Source: Euclidia mi (lineage: Eukaryota; Arthropoda; Insecta; Lepidoptera; Erebidae). Taken from it: 64,000 nt of DNA. The translations under genes and the position numbers were made by a program. The stretch lies in NCBI GenBank assembly GCA_944739405.2, contig OX123191.2, forward strand, positions 2,708,830-2,772,829, given 5' to 3'. The notes beneath the pieces were generated by a model. It did not search any database and was not told the origin of the DNA. It was given only the letters and a program-made list of their open reading frames with translations. Numbering within the stretch: the first letter of the stretch is position 1; every line of letters starts with the position of its first letter. Below are positions 55,811 to 64,000 of the stretch, one piece after another.

Positions 55811-56080
55811 AATACCTTCGTAACTTCACGCCCTTATTCCCGAAGGGTTAGGCAGAGGTATTCCACACCTAAACTTCGCCAGTAATGATTCGGTCCCAAT
55901 GTAATAAGGGGCGAGCCTATTGCCATCTACCGGGCACATTATTAAGCGAGCGATAATTAACATTGTTAATACACACAAAACTTCGAAAAGTCAGAGGTGT
56001 GTGCCCGGGGTACCTGGGGATCGAACCCGACACCTTCGTCTCGGCAGCTCGTTACGTACACCACTGGGCTATCGCCGCTG
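55811..56080 (-). mobile_element. Chimeric SINE: family D-like head, family A tail
   Basis: The minus strand starts CAGCGGCGATAGCCCAGTGG, with B box GGTTCGATCCCC, then TGACTTTTCGAAGTTTTGTG and ATTATCGCTCGC as in family D. It then changes to AATGTGCCCGGTAGATGGCA, GGCTCGCCCCTTATTAC and a CCCTTCGGGAATAAGGGCGTG end as in family A. A 10-bp repeat TGTTTTTGAT flanks it (55801-55810 and 56079-56088). Confidence 0.7.
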
Positions 56081-56582
56081 TTTTTGATCTAGTGGAGTAA
56101 TGTTTACAAAGATACAGTTCTACCTCATTCAGCAGCAACGCACTTGTGACTTCTCTGGTGTTGCTTGTGTCCATGGAGAGCGGTATTGACCGATCGGACT
56201 TGCAAATGTAAGCGATTATCGCTATTATCACTGACCTTCAGTCGAACCGTCCGTTTGTTTGCCGCCTATTACATAAAAAATTATGATACGATTACGATAT
56301 TACGGATAAACACACAGACATGACCAACTTATAACATGCATCAGGGATTAAATAAAACAAGGCTTCATCATATTGAATTTTAGAAAAACGAGTTTTTTTT
56401 CTGTAGTAGTAAAGATGCTGAATATTATGTATAGTACTTATGCTTCTTTTGAATATACCAAAATTTTCCAGATTTATTTCATAATACCTACCTACTTCCG
56501 AAAATAAAAAGAATGCCAAAACGTGCATATTATTATTTTATTTATTTATACGCATATATTTCAAGTTGGTATATTAATATTA
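56081..56582. other. No recognisable gene
   Basis: AT-rich flank of the Helitron, no coding support. Confidence 0.5.
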
Positions 56583-57099
56583 TCTACTATATAAAAATAA
56601 GTCGGGTTTTCCTTCCTGACGCTATAACTCCAGAACGCACGAACCGATTTCCACGGTTTTGCATTCGTTGGAAAGGTCTCGGGCTCCGTGAGGTTTATAG
56701 CAAAGAAAATTTAGGAAAAATTTCAACACAAAAGCGGGAAAATCTTTTTTCACATACAGCGCCATCTCTGATACATAGCATGTACTACAAACCAATATTT
56801 TAAGTAGATGGCGCCGGTGCGTCATACATTGTTTGACAGCTACTCATTGTTCTCTGCTCAGTTAATTTCATGTGACAAACCGGTATTGTGTTCACTGCGA
56901 AATTGTGAAAAAAAAGTTGAAAAAAAATAAGTTATTCGTTTCCTAACATTTCAAAACCATCAAATCAATCACGTGTATTGTGCAAATTTTTATTCAATTT
57001 CAACAGCAGGCATTTGTCTTTAAGGTGGTAAGTTGAACTGTGTAAATTATGTGGATCGTGCATTTGAGGTTAAATTCACCACTCTGTCCATAGTCCAAA

Positions 57100-57345
57100 A
57101 TGCCTAGAGGACGACGTGCGAACATCGGCCGCCGCACAAGACATGCAAGCCAGCAACAAGTGTATTCACAGAACTTAAGCAAAGAAAGACAAAATATAAT
57201 GAGAGAAAATGCCCGATTGAGACATTGCGTGAGCACACGAAGATCATTGGCATCATACAATCGCTTGGCATTCCAATATGATCCCACTGCGAACTACAGT
57301 GATGATGAAAATTTAGATATTGGACCAATGACGACTATATGTTGA
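57100..57345 (+). pseudogene. Helitron RepHel, N-terminal fragment
   Basis: Starts MPRGRRANIGRRTRHASQQQ and continues to AFQYDPTANYSDDENLDIG, as at the start of insect Helitron proteins. After a frameshift the next frame reads YCNALKFKIETAGLCCAS (with one in-frame stop) and LFDGSDPDSSHFLQH, then NCFRMTSFGA (57451 onward). Some 200 or more residues normally between here and the Rep domain are missing. Confidence 0.8.
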
Positions 57346-57450
57346 TATTGCAATGCGTTAAAGTTCAAAATAGAAACGGCTGGATTGTGCTGCGCAAGTT
57401 GAAAAGTCAAACTAGATCCATTACTTACACCACCACAGCCACTGAAACCA

Positions 57451-57762
57451 TTGTTCGATGGAAGTGATCCCGATTCTAGCCATTTCCTTCAACACATCCT
57501 TGAATACAATAACTGCTTTCGCATGACTTCCTTTGGAGCTAATATCATTCGAGAAGGCGGCTTCATGCCGACTTGCAAGGTAAAAGATACAACACACATA
57601 ACCAATCACTCACATCAACACAATGAATTGCAACACATAACAACTACATATACACACACTACACCATCACACGATCAGAAGTTACACCGTATTCTTCAAC
57701 AAATGATTGCATGCGTGATGCTATTTATTCAGATGGTGATGTTCAGAATATTGGACGTCTGA
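57451..57762 (+). pseudogene. Helitron RepHel, second N-terminal fragment
   Basis: Encodes LFDGSDPDSSHF-type sequence through NNCFRMTSFGANII and GGFMPTCKV, after which similarity is lost in an unrelated His/Thr-rich stretch, marking the internal deletion. The frame then shifts to 57711. Confidence 0.7.
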
Positions 57763-59123
57763 CGATTCTCCCATCATCTTATATCGGAAGCCCACGCCAC
57801 ATGCACGAATACGCTCAAGACGCTATGACGTACGTGCGAAATTATGGAACTCCAGATTTATTTATTACGTTCACATGCAATCCGAAGTGGACGGAAATTG
57901 AACGTGAGTTGGAACCGGGCCAAAAACCGCAAGATCGCCATGACATAATCGCCAGAGTATTTCAGCAAAAACTCAAGGTTATGATGGATGTGCTTACTAA
58001 GTATCGAGTTTTTGGTGACACACGTTGTTATATGTACTCGGTGGAATGGCAGAAGCGTGGACTACCGCATGCTCATATCCTAATTTGGTTGCTGAACAAA
58101 TTACATTCAAATGAAGTGGATGACATCATATCAGCTGAAATTCCTGATCCAGTCACTGATCCCCATCTACACGACATTGTGACGACACAGATGGTGCATG
58201 GACCGTGCGGTGCATTAAATCCATTATCGCCTTGCATGGCTGATGGAAAGTGCACAAAACGATATCCGCGACCGTTAGTTGCTGAAACAGTCACAGGGAA
58301 CGATGGATATCCAGTTTATCGTCGGCGTTCAAAAGAAGATAATGGTCGAACTATCAAAGTTAAAGTTCAAAATCAAGAGATTGAGATCGGAAATGAATTC
58401 ATTGTACCATATTGCCCGCTGCTATCACGAATTTTCGAAACACATGCAAACGTTGAGAGTTGTCATTCGGCCAAATCAATAAAATATTTGTGCAAGTACG
58501 TCACAAAAGGCAGCGACATGGCTGTGTTTGGTATTGCGTCGGAAAATGCGAATGACGAAATCAGCAACTTCCAAATGGGCAGATACGTCAGTACTAATGA
58601 AGCACTGTGGCGATTATTGTCATTTCAAATTCATAAAAGATATCCCACAGTTGTACATTTAGCAGTGCATTTGGAAAATGGCCAAAGAGTTTACTTCACT
58701 GAGGCTAATGCGGCACAACGAGCTGAGAGACCACCATCGACAACATTGACTAACCTCTTTGCAATGTGTGAAGCAGATCCATTCGCAGCGACGCTGATGT
58801 ACGTTGAAATGTCCAAGTATTACACTTGGAATCAATCAACAAAGAAATTCCAACGTCGCAAACAAGGAATTCCAGTTCCAGATTGGCCACAGGTGTTTTC
58901 CACTGGTGCACTAGGTCGCAAGTATACTGTTCATCCTAGAAATGATAAATGTTTTTATTTGCGACTGCTGTTTGTTAATGTACGTGGACCAAAATCATTT
59001 GCGCATTTGAAAATTGTGAATGGCCACCAATACCAAACATATCGAGAAGCATGTCAACTATTGGGTTTGCTGGAGAACGATTCTCATTGGGGTTTAACAC
59101 TTGCGGATTCAGTTGTTTCATAA
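57711..59123 (+). pseudogene. Helitron Rep (HUH nuclease) domain
   Basis: The 470-residue frame carries GRLTILPSSYIGSPRHMHEY, FITFTCNPKW, the HUH metal-binding pair H120 and H122 (GLPHAHILIW) and the nuclease tyrosines in KYLCKYVTKGS (Tyr259 and Tyr263). These residues cut and join single-stranded DNA during rolling-circle transposition, and here they look intact. The frame ends at DSVVS with a frameshift into the helicase part (NAYQIRTLFAIIITS, SQPIQLWNKCKDDIREDILH at 59121-59245). Confidence 0.9.
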
Positions 59124-60602
59124 AATGCGTACCAAATACGAACGCTGTTCGCAATTATCATCACCTCATGTTTTCCTTCACAACCAATTCAGTTATGGAA
59201 CAAATGCAAAGACGACATACGTGAAGATATCTTGCATCGCTTGCGCATTCAAACGAATAATCCTGACATCCAAATAACCGATGAAATCTACAATGAAGGA
59301 TTAATTCTGATTGAGGATCAATGCTTGACTATTGCAAACAAGCTACTGATTGAAGTAGGAATGATTGCGCCAAATCGATCGATGCACGATGCATTCAACC
59401 AAGAATTAAATCGAGAGCTGCAATACAATGTTGATACATTGCAGGAATTCGTTCGAAATAATGTGCCGTTGCTGAATGAACAGCAAAAACAAGTATACGA
59501 AACATTAATGCAAGCGGTGGACAATAATACTGGTGGTCTATTCTTCCTGGACGCACCTGGAGGAACAGGGAAAACATTTGTCATTTCATTGGTTTTGGCC
59601 ACTATTCGATCAAGATATGACATAGCTTTGGCGTTAGCATCATCTGGAATTGCGGCGACTCTTCTAGATGGCGGTCGTACTGCACATTCTCCGCTTAAGT
59701 TGCCACTAAATTTAAACAAAATTGATACTCCAACATGCAATATTTCCCGATCCAGTGCAATGGGAAAATTGTTGATGCAATGCAAGCTCATTGTTTGGAA
59801 TGAGTGCACAATGGCACATAAGAAATCACTTGAAGCACTTAACTTCACACTGAAGGATCTTCGGCGAAATAACAACATCTTTGGCGGCTTGATGATATTG
59901 TTGGCAGGCAATTTCAGGCAGACGTTGCCAGTAATTCCCCGTGGAACGCCTGCAGATGAATTGAATGCTTGCCTGAAGGCATCACCTTTATGGAATAACA
60001 TAAAAACATTATTGCTAACCACTAATATGAGAGTTCAACTTCAAAATGATCAAAGTGTTGCACAATTTTCCAAACAATTGTTAGCTGTTGGAAATGGAAA
60101 AGTCCCAGTTGATGCGACATCTGGATTAATTACTCTTACCAACGACTTTTGCCGATTTGTAGACTCTCAATTAGCTCTTATTGAAAATGTTTTCCCAAAC
60201 ATTAGTGAGAATTATCAGAATTATGCTTGGTTAAGTCAACGAACAATTCTTGCCGCAAAGAATAATGATGTACACGCACTGAATTTCACCATTCAATCAA
60301 AAATTGCTGGCGATTTGGTGACATACAAATCCGTTGATTCCATAACAAATCCCGATGATGTAGTAAATTATCCAACGGAGTTTTTGAACTCTCTGGAGTT
60401 ACCAGGATTTCCACCACATAACTTGCAACTCAAAGTTGGTACAGTTATTATGATGTTGCATAATTTGAATCCACCGCGACTTTGCAACGGTACTCGACTT
60501 TCAGTAAAAAGACTTATGCCGAATTTGATTGAGGCAACCATTATTAACGGAAAGTACGCACGAAAATGTATGTATTCCTCGAATACCAATGATTCCGACT
60601 GA
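59121..60602 (+). pseudogene. Helitron Pif1-type helicase domain
   Basis: From Met 59232: Walker A DAPGGTGKT (107-115) intact; the Walker B segment reads LIVWNECTMAH with Asn190 in place of the expected Asp; the next motif reads AGNFRQTLPVIP with Asn227 in place of Asp. Later motifs include LTTNMR and ILAAKNNDV. The Walker B change should disable ATP hydrolysis. A frameshift near 60602 passes to 60625. Confidence 0.9.
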
Positions 60603-60840
60603 TCTTCCGTTTGACTTCAAATGATTGCAATATCCAGTTCGCCTTGCGTTCGCAATGACAATTAACAAGTCGCAAGGCCAATCGCTTAGTGTTTGCGGGA
60701 TAAATTTAGAAAATCATTTTTTTTTGTCACATGGGCAGTTATACGTTGCGTGTTCACGAGTTGGGAAACCATCCGCTTTGTTTGTGTTAACGTCAGACCA
60801 AAAAACAAAAAATGTGGTTTACCAAAGTGCACTTCAATGA
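60603..60840 (+). pseudogene. Helitron helicase C-terminal fragment
   Basis: Encodes QYPVRLAFAMTINKSQGQSL (the conserved TINKSQGQ helicase motif), HGQLYVACSRV and a final VVYQSALQ with TGA at 60838-60840, as at the normal C-terminus of the family. Confidence 0.85.
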
Positions 60841-61069
60841 AACGGATAATTTGCGGACACGTATAACGCTTCGATTCAGTATTTACTTTGGATTCACTTT
60901 CATTTACTTAAAGAAGTTCAACTAAATAACACTTCATTTTTGTAATCGAAATGAATTCATTACTGTTGTGGAATGAAATAACTTTTTCCTTTTCAAATAT
61001 AAAACAAAAAAAAAAATCTTTTTCTTTTAATCACCAAACGAAATGTTACATAAAACGAAGCCATCTGGT

Positions 61070-61087
61070 GGCGAAACGGAGTTCGCC
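61070..61087 (+). terminator. Helitron 3' terminal stem-loop
   Basis: GGCGAA, loop ACGGAG, TTCGCC: a six-base-pair stem placed 11 bases before the CTAG end, as in Helitrons, where it marks the end of rolling-circle transposition. It is not a transcription terminator. Confidence 0.85.
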
Positions 61088-61098
61088 GGGTTTGCTAG

Positions 61099-61411
61099 TT
61101 TTATTATATATGTATATAATACAGTTTCGTTGTTTTGTTTTTGTTGTCTTTCATTTTATTTACATATTAAATTCTGCCAGCGTAGGAATTGGTTGTTGTA
61201 AAAAAGGTACATATACGTTAACATGACGTATAAGCTATATTAATGCAACGTTTCGTGTAAATCAATTGAGTAGTTTTAGAAGTAAAGAATAACAAACATG
61301 CATTCATCTTCGCAAACCATCACGTCTAACTTTTTACTTATAATAGACTTACATTTATATACTTGAACCTGCCTCATAAACCACGCCATCTTTTGGTTAA
61401 ACCGTGCAAAC
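61099..61411. other. No recognisable gene
   Basis: AT-rich flank of the Helitron. Confidence 0.5.
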
Positions 61412-61733
61412 ATCCGTTCAGGATCCGGGACCAGTTTACTGGTCTAACCAGATTTGAAAGAATGTTAGCTTTTTTACAAAGCGACTGCCGTCTGACCTCC
61501 ACGTCCCATAGGGATAACGATATTCTATGATTTTAACTAGTGTCAGTATATTTAAAGGCACTGTTTCCCCATCACGACTGTCAAAGATTTTTATGACAGC
61601 CGGCACAAGCCATTATCAACAATTTTATACGCAGATAACTTCGAAAAGTACGTGATGCGTGACGTGGGTTTGAACCGGATACCCTCTGCTTAGCAGTCTG
61701 TGGATATCTTCACTAGGCTATCGCTGCTACCCT
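61412..61733 (-). mobile_element. tRNA-derived SINE (family D)
   Basis: The minus strand starts GTAGCAGCGATAGCCTAGTG, has B box GGTTCAAACCC, then CTTTTCGAAGTTATCTGCG, TGACAGTCGTGATGGG, CTATGGGACGTGGAGGTCAG and CTGGTTAGACCAGTAAACTG. About 320 bp. Confidence 0.7.
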
Positions 61734-62170
61734 TACCGCCCTTCTCCCTTTATACTCGTACATCTATTATGTCCAAGTGATTGATGTGATTACGTTTATA
61801 ATCCATTTTATTGTGTCATTGTGTTGGCGTGGACAGGGACCTTTCTTGCATGAGTTTGGTGAATGGACTATTATTATTGGTTGTTGGTTTCTTGTAGCTA
61901 AGATTTGAACTTGTTTGTGAAAATAAATAAATAATGGTTTTGTGATTGTTTTTTTTTACGATGTGTATTAGGATTTATATTTGTGGCTAGGACTACTCGT
62001 GCCAAAATAACCTAAATTTGAAATTTCATTTTATTTCTTAACTGTTGCTGCAATTTTTATTTGCAATGAAATTAAAACTAACTATAACTAAGTGACTATT
62101 AACACATAAAATAAATCAATAATTTATATAGTTAAATAACTAACAAATAAAAGAGATACATAAAAAAGAG
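61734..62170. other. No recognisable gene
   Basis: AT-rich, no coding support. Confidence 0.5.
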
Positions 62171-62444
62171 ACTGCCTCGTTGGTCTCGCGGCATAAATGT
62201 GCGCGTGGGATTGGGGGGTCTCGGGTTCGATTCCGGGGTCGGGCAAAAGTGTTATTGGGTTTTTCCGTTAGAAAATTCTCAGTAGCAGCACGGAGTCTGG
62301 TAATGTGCCCGGTACGGCAATAGGCTCGCCCCCTATTACGTGGGACCTAAAATTTCATGGCGAAATGTAGGTGTAATATTACACCTCTGCCTACCCCTTC
62401 GGGGAAACAGGCGTAAATAAAATAAATAAAAAAAAAGAAAAGGA
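62171..62444 (+). mobile_element. tRNA-derived SINE (family A, head 1)
   Basis: ACTGCCTCGTTGGTCTCGCG, B box GGTTCGATTCC, TAATGTGCCCGGTACGGC, CCCTATTACGTGGGACC, GTGTAATATTACACCTCTGC, CTTCGGGGAAACAGGCG and an A-rich tail. The best-preserved copy of this head type. Confidence 0.85.
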
Positions 62445-62780
62445 AATTAAATTGTGTTTTATTTACTCAATTATTGTACTCAATAACTGGACCACCTGGT
62501 TTAGTTATGAATCTTTACAGCCGTTTGGAAGGACTTTTGTGGCATACATAAGTTAGAAAGAATCGGCCAAGCTATATTTTAATTATAGGTACGACGTTCT
62601 TGAGTTATCGCATAATCATCCTTATAACAAAAAAATAGAATAGGTATTTTGTTTCTAAAGCTGTCAACACAAGTAGTAAAACAGAAGACAGACAAGCTTA
62701 AAATGCTACCTGAAAGCGTTTTAAAATCAACAATACAAAATAAAATGTTCTTGTAAGCTTTTGTAGATTTTAATCCAATA
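62445..62780. other. No recognisable gene
   Basis: AT-rich, no coding support. Confidence 0.5.
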
Positions 62781-62790
62781 AGCAAAGTAT

Positions 62791-63161
62791 GGTGCGGCGA
62801 TAGCCGAGTGGATATACCAACAGACTGCCATGCAGGGTATCGGGTTCGAATCCAGCGCGCGCACCAATGACTTTTCGGAGTTATGTGCGTATTGAATTGT
62901 TAATTATCGCTTGTCCCGTGCCTCGGAGAGCACGTTAAGCCGTTGGTCCTGGTTGTCATGAAGATCTTTGACAGTCGTTACAGGGCGTCAGTACCTTCTA
63001 AAATAAACTGACACTAGTCTAAACAAGGAATATCGCTATCCCTTCGGGTTACGGAGGTCAGACAGGCAGTCGCTCTGTGGAAAAGCTAATATTCAGCCAA
63101 ATCCGGTTAAACTAGTAAGCGGACCCCAGATTGAAACTGGGATAACGCTTAGAGAAAGAAG
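62791..63161 (+). mobile_element. tRNA-derived SINE (family D) with 11-bp TSD
   Basis: Head GGTGCGGCGATAGCCGAGTG with canonical A box, B box GGTTCGAATCC, then TTTTCGGAGTTATGTGCG, GCCTCGGAGAGCACG, TTTGACAGTCGTTACAG, CCTTCGGGTTACGGAGGTCA and a GAAAGAAGAAG tail. A perfect 11-bp duplication AAGCAAAGTAT flanks it (62780-62790 and 63162-63172). The clearest, probably youngest, member here. Confidence 0.9.
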
Positions 63162-63172
63162 AAGCAAAGTAT

Positions 63173-64000
63173 TGAGTCGTACCAACGTTTACCGTGATCT
63201 ATCTGCCTTAGATTGCCAATCGACAACGGCAAATCATCAATCAGCGGCGAAATTTCTCATTATAATATGCATTTAATAGGGCGAGTGCAAGAACTTGTCA
63301 CTAACATCGGGACACGAATGACAAATGACAACGATCATCTATCTTCCTATCTGTCAACCGAGCCAATCAACGCACGTGTAGAACTCGCTTTAATCGTACA
63401 AAACAACGAATACAAGCAAAACACAACCTTACAACACTAAACATAGAACACATTATAACAGCATATTTTATTATTTTTTAATCGTCCTACATACCAATTT
63501 TACCAGAGCTGTTACTGTGTCTGCTAAGGGAAGGTATTTAAAGGTAGCAGGGGTCATTGTTTAATGGTTTTGTGGAAGGTTGGTTGTCATGGCGACGGAT
63601 TGACGGTCAAGCAATCACTAATCACCGGCAATCAATCAAGCATTCGGAATGGGACAAGTAAGAAGTAAGAATGGTTTGGAAATATTTTCCAATGGAGTAT
63701 CAGAAGTTTGCTGATTCACGATGTTTGCAATTTAGTTTTGTAACTATGAATACTTCAGTAGCTATTGTGTACAAGCCTTTGATATATTTTGTATAGCAAA
63801 ATTTGTTCTGCATTGTAAGGACGTATGACAAAGTAGTGAAAGGGCTGGCAAAAGCATTGCTGTCTTGGGTTTTAATACCACGCTGGACAAACTCTTGTGG
63901 GATTCATAAAATATTGTTTCGACTTGGTGTTTGGTGATCTATTTGTTTCGATTTTGTATTGGATGATATTTTATAAACTGACACAAATTAACATAACATA
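63173..64000. other. No recognisable gene
   Basis: AT-rich. A 75-codon frame at 63213-63440 shows no recognisable domain. Nothing else is supported. Confidence 0.45.

Larger units (their letters stand above)
56583..61098 (+). mobile_element. Autonomous-type Helitron, decayed, both ends present
   Basis: A 4516-bp element starting TCTACTATATAAAAATAAG after an A and ending GGGTTTGCTAG before a T, the Helitron insertion rule. About 500 bp of 5' untranslated sequence (with CTATAACTCCAGAACGCACG) precede a broken RepHel gene (57100-60840). A 3' stem-loop lies 11 bases before the end. Helitrons move by rolling-circle replication using an HUH nuclease and a Pif1-type helicase. Confidence 0.9.

Noticed and set aside
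59318..60022. 234-codon antisense frame
   Set aside because: It is the shadow of the Helitron helicase on the opposite strand, whose sense reading has clear family motifs.
62791..62870. Apparent tRNA gene with A and B boxes
   Set aside because: The boxes are good, but the sequence runs on into a ~370-bp element with an 11-bp target duplication and relatives elsewhere in the window, so it is a SINE head and not a working tRNA gene.

Overview
This window looks like repeat-dense, non-coding DNA from an insect nuclear genome, most likely a moth or butterfly (Lepidoptera). The base composition is AT-rich. No bacterial-style operons or viral gene sets are present, and no complete host gene can be recognised. 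What can be identified is layer upon layer of transposable elements of types common in Lepidoptera: non-LTR retrotransposons (RTE-like, Jockey-like and CR1/Jockey-group), several tRNA-derived SINE families, Helitrons, P-like, hAT-like and unclassified inverted-repeat MITEs. Species cannot be named from this sequence.

Layout. 1-2580: a SINE interrupted by a LINE tail and by a second SINE, then a P-like element with matching ends at 658 and 2579 that carries a THAP-domain fragment and later LINE insertions. 2000-10243: an 8.2 kb palindrome with two ~3.9 kb near-identical inverted arms around a 444-bp spacer, followed by a third partial copy (10243-10837). 12.2-13.5 kb: small MITEs and a LINE C-terminal fragment. 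14.0-18.6 kb: an RTE-like LINE split by a Jockey-like LINE, itself split by a fold-back element, then another Jockey-like 3' end. 18.8-22.5 kb: two related CR1/Jockey-group LINE copies with hexamer-repeat tails. 22.6-26.7 kb: an endonuclease-RT LINE arranged in inverted orientation to a partial second copy. 27.4-28.1 kb: a LINE ORF1-type coiled-coil protein with no reverse transcriptase beside it. 29-34 kb: SINEs, a MITE and a minisatellite. 34.4-39.2 kb: a second palindrome (2.2 kb arms), with a short hairpin repeat on both sides of its left arm. 40-47 kb: MITEs, SINEs, a GC-rich 505-bp retroposon with target-site duplication and A-tail, and a 5'-truncated LINE. 49.4 kb: a weak candidate for a host first exon with a signal peptide. 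56.6-61.1 kb: a near full-length but decayed autonomous Helitron with both termini. 61-64 kb: three more SINEs.

How the parts relate. The reverse transcriptases are the presumed source of mobilisation for the SINEs. One SINE family shares its 3' tail with a LINE fragment at 12.7 kb, a direct sign of such a partnership. The short Helitrons (171-331 bp) lack genes and would depend on a Rep/helicase such as the one encoded at 57-61 kb. Almost every coding remnant carries frameshifts, stops or changed catalytic residues, so most of the window is a fossil record. Inverted duplications recur at several scales (50 bp, ~1 kb, 4.7 kb, 8.2 kb); whether the large ones are real or assembly fold-backs needs raw-read evidence.
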